DNA from: Cyclobacteriaceae bacterium
Lineage (GTDB): Bacteria; Bacteroidota; Bacteroidia; Cytophagales; Cyclobacteriaceae
Direction of reading: 5' to 3'
Assembly (NCBI GenBank): GCA_026994125.1
Contig: JALWRJ010000163.1
Span: forward strand, 1 to 7,216
DNA: 7,216 nucleotides
The translations under genes and the position numbers were made by a program. Shown here in pieces: positions 1 through 4,513 of the stretch (its first letter is position 1; every line of letters begins with the position of its first letter). A model generated the notes under the pieces. It did not search any database. It saw only the letters and a list, made by a program, of their open reading frames with translations, and was not told the DNA's origin.

Positions 1-245
1 ATATATACCCTATTCCATCCAATGGTAATGTAACCATTGATTATAATTTAACAACCTCTAGCGAAGTTGTGTTGGATATTATGACGGTTGCCGGGCAAAA
101 AGTAAAATCGTATAACCTGGGTAAAAAAGCTACGGGGAATTACCGCTTAAAATTAAGTGAGCTTACGCTCGAAAACGGACTTTATATTTTTGCATTAAAA
201 ACCAATAGCGGCATAACTACCAAACGTGTGATTATGAATAGGTAA
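1..245 (+). CDS. C-terminal end of a secreted protein with T9SS type A sorting domain (5' partial)
   Basis: Open from the window edge (first complete codon at base 3) to TAA at 243-245; 80 residues are visible. The fragment begins IYPIPSNGNVTIDYNL, continues through a V-A-G-Q-K-V segment and ENGLYIFALKTNSG, and ends with the basic tail KRVIMNR. This is the pattern of the T9SS type A sorting domain found at the extreme C-terminus of Bacteroidota cargo: YPNPxxG opening, 'G..v......l..G.Y.l' core, short K/R-rich end. Known of the family: the domain directs export across the outer membrane by the Por/T9SS machinery and is usually cleaved, with cargo released or anchored to the cell surface. The Asn of the usual YPNP is Ile here. 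The functional part of the protein lies outside the window, so its activity (enzyme, adhesin or other) cannot be told. It converges on the minus-strand hydrolase gene and shares its terminator. Confidence 0.88.
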   Translation, partial: IYPIPSNGNVTIDYNLTTSSEVVLDIMTVAGQKVKSYNLGKKATGNYRLKLSELTLENGLYIFALKTNSGITTKRVIMNR

Positions 246-267
246 TAAGTTACTGCCTATATAGCAC

Positions 268-297
268 AAAACGCCCGGCTAAAAACCGGGCGTTTTT
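268..297. terminator. Bidirectional intrinsic terminator between convergent genes
   Basis: An inverted repeat: ACGCCCGG (271-278) pairs with CCGGGCGT (286-293) around the 7-nt loop CTAAAAA. Three A-T pairs extend the stem outward (268-270 with 294-296). A T run follows on the + strand (293-297), and on the minus strand the complement of the A run (268-271) gives TTTT. It lies 22 bp after the stop of the + strand sorting-domain gene. On the minus strand the stop codon of the hydrolase gene (279-281) falls in the loop, so one stem arm is coding. The hairpin therefore probably ends transcription in both directions. Confidence 0.85.
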
Positions 298-1244
298 AAT
301 TTCTCAATTATAAAAAAGCCATCCTGACCTTGGTTTTGGTACAAAGGCATAAACATAAAGCCATTGTAAGGGCTTAGGATTTGCTTGCTTTGTGTGGTAG
401 CCAGGGGCTGTCCTTTTTTAATGGGTTGGAAATTTACAAAACCCGGAAGCATTTTAAAACCCGGTTGGTTAGCGGGCTCGCGATGTATAATTTGGTAGGC
501 ATCGTTATAATTTGGATGTAGCCCGCTTAGCAAGGTTAGTTTTCCTTCATAGTTAGGTACGTTGTGTTGTGCAAGTGCACCACTGGTAACTAAAACCATC
601 CAAATGAGGGCTTCGTGGATACGTACCGAATTGGGGTCATCGTGCTGACCGGCCTCAAACACCATGGCGCCAAAATTAATATGATCCAGGTAGTGCAGCA
701 AAGTGCCTTTGAGATAATCGTCCAGGTTTACGATAAATGGTATGGGTAGGAGCCTGGCAAAGGCAATGCTTTGGTGCATTTTATCAATGGCAGCAAAAGG
801 TGCCGAAAAAGATGAGGTAGTGTGCAAATCGATAAAGTAACGGTGCTCTGCCGGTTTCCCTTTTACAAACTTTATCAATTTGTTGTCGATGGCTATCATT
901 TCCTCTACCTCAGGGGTTATTTCATTTGTATCAAATCCTCCGTTATGCAGCTTGTAGATATGATCGGGTGTCCATAACCTGTTTAAGTCTTGGGTTATAT
1001 AACGCATACCTGCATGGAGCGCCTGCACATTACCAATGATGGCTAACAGGTTTCCTTTTAGAGGTATGTTTTGCTTTTGCAATGTGTTTAATACATTAAC
1101 CAGTGCAATAACTCCCGAGGGTTCGTTCCCATGAATGCCTCCACTAAATACCAAGGTGGGACCCTGATTGCCACTTTCTATTTTGCCAATAAGCCGGCTT
1201 TTATGTGCTAGTATGTTGAGTGCGGCTTGCTTAAGTTGCTTCAT
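279..1244 (-). CDS. Succinylglutamate desuccinylase/aspartoacylase-family zinc hydrolase
   Basis: 321 residues, a usual length for AstE/AspA-like members of the M14 carboxypeptidase fold. Visible motifs, in order: GGIHGNEPSG (residues 35-44) with zinc ligands H38 and E41; QDLNRLW (85-91) with the substrate-binding N88-R89 pair; DLHTTSS (139-145) with third zinc ligand H141; and VFEAGQHDDP (195-204) with the likely catalytic E197. The last ~70 residues resemble the small C-terminal beta domain of the family (PYNGFMFMPLYQNQGQDGFF). No signal peptide is seen, so it is probably cytoplasmic. The family cleaves N-acyl amide bonds of amino acids such as N-succinylglutamate or N-acetylaspartate. The actual substrate is not evident here, and no arginine-catabolism (ast) genes are nearby. 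The ATG directly follows the TAA of the upstream ligase gene (TAAATG), which implies co-transcription and probably translational coupling. The stop lies inside the terminator loop. Family assignment is firm; substrate unknown. Confidence 0.88.
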   Translation of the reverse strand: MKQLKQAALNILAHKSRLIGKIESGNQGPTLVFSGGIHGNEPSGVIALVNVLNTLQKQNIPLKGNLLAIIGNVQALHAGMRYITQDLNRLWTPDHIYKLHNGGFDTNEITPEVEEMIAIDNKLIKFVKGKPAEHRYFIDLHTTSSFSAPFAAIDKMHQSIAFARLLPIPFIVNLDDYLKGTLLHYLDHINFGAMVFEAGQHDDPNSVRIHEALIWMVLVTSGALAQHNVPNYEGKLTLLSGLHPNYNDAYQIIHREPANQPGFKMLPGFVNFQPIKKGQPLATTQSKQILSPYNGFMFMPLYQNQGQDGFFIIEKLKTPGF

Positions 1245-3137
1245 TTAATTTTTAAATTTCCCCGAAAGATGTACCACATGTACAATTTCCCGTTCACTAA
1301 TCATGCCTGCCAGTTTGTTGTTGGTTAGTACAGGCAAGCAACCAATGTTTTTTTCGGCCATAATTTTTACGGCTTCGGCTGTAGATGTTTCGGGCGACAC
1401 CGTAACCACATCGGTTACCATAATATCTTTTACAATGATATCATTTTTCCAGCCTTCTTGCACAAGTTTTGTCAACATGCGGGAGGCAATAAGCCCAACG
1501 AGTTCATGTTTGCTGTTTTCAACTGCAATATACCTAACATTTCGCCAAACCATCATGTGTATAACAAGCTCTAAAATGTCATCTTCGTGGACAGTAGGTA
1601 TATCGGTACTCATAATTTGCTCTACCGTATGAAAATGATTGTGGCGGTGCTTGGGTGCATTTTGTAACAAAGGCCAGTTATGTACAGGCTGGCCGGTGTT
1701 TTCTTGTGTATGCATACTGCGGGTAAGGTTTACATTGGCTTCAAAAGGGGTGGCATTTGTTAAAAATGAGTTAAAGTTTTTTAGTGCCCAGGTAGCCCCG
1801 GTCATGCCGGATTTTGCCCGGGCTTCAATTATGCCCAAGTAAGTGTTAATGTCATTGGTAGCTATTTTTCTTTTTAACAAACCATTTTTAGCCCAGGGTA
1901 AGCAGTAGGATAAAATAAACTCGCTGGCCAATATGGTTTTCCCCATCCACTTAACATTAGTTTCTAACCCCATACGAGCTGCATTATAAAAATTATACCG
2001 GGCATCTTCATAGTCCATCAGTTGATCTATTTGCTGGTATTCATTGGGCATGCCCTCCATCAGCCCCAACCAAAAGGCAGCATTGGCTATCTCGTCAAGG
2101 GTAGTTGGGCCGGCCGGTAAGTAGCGGTTTTCAATCCGTAGGTGAGGTTGTTTATTAGCAGAAATACCATAACATACCCGGTTCCACATATATACCGTGC
2201 CGCTGTGCATGCACAGGGCTGATAGCTTGGGGGTGCTGTTATGGGCAATTGCTTCCAGGCTGTCTTCCGAAATTTCAGGTGCAAACAGTGGGTTAAACCG
2301 AGTAATATTGTTTTGGTATAACTCAATAACCGATTGCTTAATCCAGCCATTGCCAAAGGTAACCCTGGGCTCCAGGTCGCGCTTTAAATGGGTAGTGTTG
2401 CGCATGTCTATACTTTGTTGAAACAAGGCAATACGTGTTTCGGACCACAGCCTTTTGCCACCTAACAAGGGCGAATTGGCACTGATAGCCAGCACAGGGC
2501 CGGCAATAGCCAAGGCCCAGTTGTAGGCTTGTTTAAACCGATGGGGCGTAAGCTGGTAATGTACCTGAAAGCTGGTGTTACAGGCTTCAAATAATATATT
2601 GGGGTGGTAGGCTTTAAGCTCATCAATGCCTTGTATATGTACTTCAAACCCGGTGTTTTTTTGCCCTTTAATCATATCGTTAAGGGCTTTATACCTTGGG
2701 TTGGGTGTCATATTTTTAAATTGCAAATGCCCGGCATTTATGGTTGGTAAAATACCGGTAAGCAGTATGTGGGTATCAAACTTTTGAGCTGCTTTTTTAA
2801 CCTTGGCTAGCAATTGATTTAACTGGCCATGCATTTGGCTAAAGCAGGTTCCTCTAAACTCGAACGGATCAAGATTTATTTCCAGATTAAACCGACCTAA
2901 TTCAGTGGTAAAATGGGGATCGTTTACCTCCTCTAAAATTTTGTCATAATTCATGGCCGGGTACCAATCTTTACCTACCAGCCCCATTTCCTGCTCGGCA
3001 CCTATGCGTAAGGTATCCTCTTCAAATTTATTTTGGTTGATAAGTAATTCCAGCGCTTTTAAATCATTTAGCAGACTTTTGGTAAAGGCTTGGCGTTTTT
3101 TTGCATCATTAAAGGTGCTTACTTTTTGATCTCCCAT
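1245..3137 (-). CDS. Glutamate-cysteine-ligase-like (GCS2 fold) amide ligase with C-terminal CBS-domain pair
   Basis: 630 residues. The N-terminal ~480 residues resemble the GCS2/carboxylate-amine ligase family. Acidic, probably Mg-ATP-binding motifs are IGAEQEMGLVG (45-55; E48, E50) and LGRFNLEINLDP (80-91; E86). Others are CNTSFQVHYQLTP (186-198), SANSPLLGGKRLWSETR (219-235) and HLRIENRYLPAGPT (332-345), with the R-x-E-x-R pattern of the family. After a His-rich linker (HRHNHFH, 497-503) come two CBS repeats, about 504-560 (VEQIMSTDIPTV) and 569-625 (VKDIMVTDVVTV, then IGCLPV and GMISEREIV). CBS pairs usually bind adenine nucleotides or SAM and regulate the attached enzyme. Family members form amide bonds such as gamma-glutamylcysteine; which amine is used here cannot be read, and no glutathione synthetase gene is in view. 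No signal peptide or membrane segment is seen. ATG at 3137 gives full N-terminal coverage; no good Shine-Dalgarno sequence precedes it. First gene of an operon with the zinc hydrolase. Confidence 0.85.
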   Translation of the reverse strand: MGDQKVSTFNDAKKRQAFTKSLLNDLKALELLINQNKFEEDTLRIGAEQEMGLVGKDWYPAMNYDKILEEVNDPHFTTELGRFNLEINLDPFEFRGTCFSQMHGQLNQLLAKVKKAAQKFDTHILLTGILPTINAGHLQFKNMTPNPRYKALNDMIKGQKNTGFEVHIQGIDELKAYHPNILFEACNTSFQVHYQLTPHRFKQAYNWALAIAGPVLAISANSPLLGGKRLWSETRIALFQQSIDMRNTTHLKRDLEPRVTFGNGWIKQSVIELYQNNITRFNPLFAPEISEDSLEAIAHNSTPKLSALCMHSGTVYMWNRVCYGISANKQPHLRIENRYLPAGPTTLDEIANAAFWLGLMEGMPNEYQQIDQLMDYEDARYNFYNAARMGLETNVKWMGKTILASEFILSYCLPWAKNGLLKRKIATNDINTYLGIIEARAKSGMTGATWALKNFNSFLTNATPFEANVNLTRSMHTQENTGQPVHNWPLLQNAPKHRHNHFHTVEQIMSTDIPTVHEDDILELVIHMMVWRNVRYIAVENSKHELVGLIASRMLTKLVQEGWKNDIIVKDIMVTDVVTVSPETSTAEAVKIMAEKNIGCLPVLTNNKLAGMISEREIVHVVHLSGKFKN

Positions 3138-3210
3138 AATTGTTGGTTTGGTGCTTAAATTTAAAGAATTATTGGGAATATAAACACTGATTTTTGGCAG
3201 GTTAGGTACT

Positions 3211-3218
3211 TATTTTTG
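3211..3218 (+). promoter_or_regulatory. Candidate -7 promoter box, exact TAnnTTTG match
   Basis: TATTTTTG matches the Bacteroidota -7 consensus TAnnTTTG exactly and points toward metH. A TTTG at 3193-3196 could be the -33 element, but the 14-bp spacer is shorter than the roughly 17-23 bp reported for this promoter class. If used, transcription would begin near 3225 and leave about 60 nt before the aptamer. The surrounding T-richness makes chance matches likely, so this is an alternative to the box at 3272. Confidence 0.25.
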
Positions 3219-3271
3219 TTGGCTGCCTTATTTTTCCTGTAGTAAATAGCGAATTTCCGCTCAACTTTCCG

Positions 3272-3279
3272 TTTATTTG
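3272..3279 (+). promoter_or_regulatory. Candidate -7 promoter box just upstream of the riboswitch
   Basis: TTTATTTG differs from TAnnTTTG at one position. Its placement is good: transcription would start about 5 nt downstream, near 3284, exactly where the 5' strand of riboswitch helix P1 begins. No clear TTG/TTTG stands at the -33 distance. The call rests mainly on this position relative to the aptamer. Confidence 0.3.
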
Positions 3280-3283
3280 TACT

Positions 3284-3387
3284 ACTTATCAAGAAAGACG
3301 GAGGGATGGGCCCTGTGAAGTCTTAGCAACCTTGGCAAACTTGGTGCTAATTCCCATCTTAACTAAATAAGTTAAGAAAAGATGAGT
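3284..3387 (+). promoter_or_regulatory. SAM-I (S-box) riboswitch aptamer upstream of metH
   Basis: The S-box core is clear: GGAGGGA (3300-3306), GGGCCC (3308-3313), TGAAGTC, AGCAACC (3325-3331), GGTGCTAATTCCC (3343-3355). Helices can be drawn by hand. P1 is ACTTATC (3284-3290) with GATGAGT (3381-3387). P2 is AAGAC (3295-3299) with GTCTT (3320-3324), followed by the kink-turn GGA. P2b is GGG (3303-3305) with CCC (3311-3313). P3 is ACC (3329-3331) with GGT (3343-3345). P4 is TCTTAACT (3357-3364) with AGTTAAGA (3370-3377). The P2-loop pseudoknot is TGGG (3307-3310) with CCCA (3353-3356). Known of the class: S-adenosylmethionine binding stabilises P1 and lowers expression of methionine-pathway genes. 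Placement 112 nt before metH fits that role. No GC-rich stem plus U-run terminator follows, so control may act on translation or through an unconventional terminator. Confidence 0.93.
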
Positions 3388-3408
3388 TAAGCAAGTCGCT
3401 TTAATCTC
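3384..3408 (+). promoter_or_regulatory. Possible alternative hairpin of the riboswitch expression platform
   Basis: GAGTTAAGC (3384-3392) can pair with GCTTTAATCTC (3398-3408) to give 9 base pairs with two bulged U residues around the loop AAGTC. It uses bases 3384-3387, which also form the 3' strand of P1, so the two helices exclude each other, as expected for a SAM-controlled switch. No U-run follows, so it is not a classic terminator. Drawn by eye, without energy calculation. Confidence 0.35.
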
Positions 3409-3499
3409 TCAACCTTTCCTGCTAAGTATTTTAACCTAATGTTGTAGCAATCCTTGTTGCTATGGTAGAAAGCTCATTAAAGGAGCAAAACAGTAACCT

Positions 3500-4507
3500 A
3501 TGGATATAAAAGAGATTTTAAAAAAGCGAATTTTAGTGCTGGATGGTGCCATGGGCACCATGATTCAGCGGTACCAACTTACCGAGGCTGATTTTAGGGG
3601 TGAGCAGTTCAAGAATCACACCAAGCCCTTAAAAGGGAACAACGACTTGCTGGCACTCACACGCCCTGATGTGCTACGCGAAATACACCATGCGTACTTT
3701 GCAGCAGGTGCTGATATTGCCGAAACCAATACGTTTAGTGGCACCTCTATTGCACAAGCCGATTATGGCTTGGAAGCGGCTGTTTACGAAATTAACTACC
3801 AATCGGCCAAATTGGCTAAAGAGGTGGCAATGGAGTTTACCAAAAAAGAACCTGAAAAACCCCGGTTTGTGGCGGGTTCTATGGGACCCACCAATCGAAC
3901 AGCCTCGCTCTCGCCCGATGTTAACCGTCCGGGCTTTAGAGCCATTACCTTTGATGAACTTAAAGTAGCCTATGCCGAACAAGCCAAAGGGTTGCTAAAT
4001 GGTGGAGTTGATTTACTTTTAGTGGAAACCATATTTGATACCCTTAATGCAAAGGCTGCCTTGTTTGCTATTCAGGAGGTTTTTGATGAACTAAACACTG
4101 AAGTGCCCATTATGGTATCCGGCACCATTACCGATGCCAGTGGGCGTACATTATCGGGGCAAACTACCGAAGCGTTTTTAACTTCTGTATCGCATATACC
4201 TTTGCTTAGTGTTGGTTTAAATTGTGCCCTGGGCGCAAAGCAAATGCGGCCTTATTTGCAAATTTTAAACGAAAAAGCGCCTTTTTTGGTAAGCGCACAC
4301 CCAAATGCAGGTCTGCCCAATGAGTTTGGTGAGTATGATGAAACACCCGAGCTTATGGGCGCCCAAATTAAAGATTTTCTTGCAGACGGAATACTTAATA
4401 TAGTAGGCGGCTGTTGCGGCACTACACCCGAACATATTAGCGTAATTTCGAAGCTTGCTGCACAGTATAATCCAAGGTTAACGGTTAGTAATTCCTTAGT
4501 TGAATAA
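3500..4507 (+). CDS. metH: MetH N-terminal half: homocysteine-binding methyltransferase module
   Basis: 335 residues forming the homocysteine S-methyltransferase (betaine-homocysteine methyltransferase-like) TIM barrel that is module 1 of cobalamin-dependent methionine synthase. Signature residues: [13 protein letters not shown] (11-23), ETNTFSGT (75-82), GSMGPTNRT (126-134), and the three zinc-binding cysteines in GLNC (C242) and [10 protein letters not shown] (C305, C306), which activate the homocysteine thiol. E. coli MetH has the same ligands five residues later (247, 310, 311). It cannot act as MetH alone, because the pterin- and cobalamin-binding modules lie in the next gene; the two proteins presumably form a cytoplasmic complex. 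ATG 3500 is the first start in frame, since TAA at 3494-3496 blocks extension. The gene follows a SAM-I riboswitch, so SAM feedback is expected. The next gene begins 6 nt later in the same frame. Independent use of another methyl donor is possible but less likely in this context. Confidence 0.93.
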   Translation: MDIKEILKKRILVLDGAMGTMIQRYQLTEADFRGEQFKNHTKPLKGNNDLLALTRPDVLREIHHAYFAAGADIAETNTFSGTSIAQADYGLEAAVYEINYQSAKLAKEVAMEFTKKEPEKPRFVAGSMGPTNRTASLSPDVNRPGFRAITFDELKVAYAEQAKGLLNGGVDLLLVETIFDTLNAKAALFAIQEVFDELNTEVPIMVSGTITDASGRTLSGQTTEAFLTSVSHIPLLSVGLNCALGAKQMRPYLQILNEKAPFLVSAHPNAGLPNEFGEYDETPELMGAQIKDFLADGILNIVGGCCGTTPEHISVISKLAAQYNPRLTVSNSLVE

Positions 4508-4513
4508 TACACA

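Larger units (their letters stand above)
3138..3499. other. Divergent intergenic region: promoters and metH leader
   Basis: This 362-bp gap separates the minus-strand ligase operon from metH. Its right two thirds is the metH leader with the SAM-I aptamer (3284-3387), a possible alternative hairpin (3384-3408) and a short hairpin (3445-3462). The left third is AT-rich and should carry the promoters for both directions. On the minus strand the nearest box is TAAATTTA (3156-3163), one base off the Bacteroidota -7 consensus TAnnTTTG, with no convincing -33 element. An SD-like AAAGGAG (3479-3485) lies 14 nt before the metH ATG, further than usual. No protein-coding gene of plausible length is seen here on either strand. 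Confidence 0.6.

Noticed and set aside
1303..1632. Open frame of 109 codons on the + strand antisense to the CBS region
   Set aside because: It lies wholly opposite well-conserved CBS-coding sequence, has no recognisable domain and no promoter or RBS; a shadow frame.
3445..3462. Hairpin TAGCAA/TTGCTA with 6-nt loop as an intrinsic terminator for the riboswitch
   Set aside because: The stem is only 6 bp and AT-rich, and it is followed by TGGTAGAAAG, not a U-run. It may affect initiation but is not a terminator.
3479..3485. AAAGGAG as the ribosome binding site for metH
   Set aside because: It lies 14 nt before the ATG, beyond optimal spacing, and SD use is weak in this phylum. Kept only as a note; part of it could be closed by the small GCTC/GAGC hairpin at 3472-3486.
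3674..3982. Open frames on both strands within the first metH gene
   Set aside because: They overlap the conserved homocysteine-domain motifs of the real frame and show no family resemblance.
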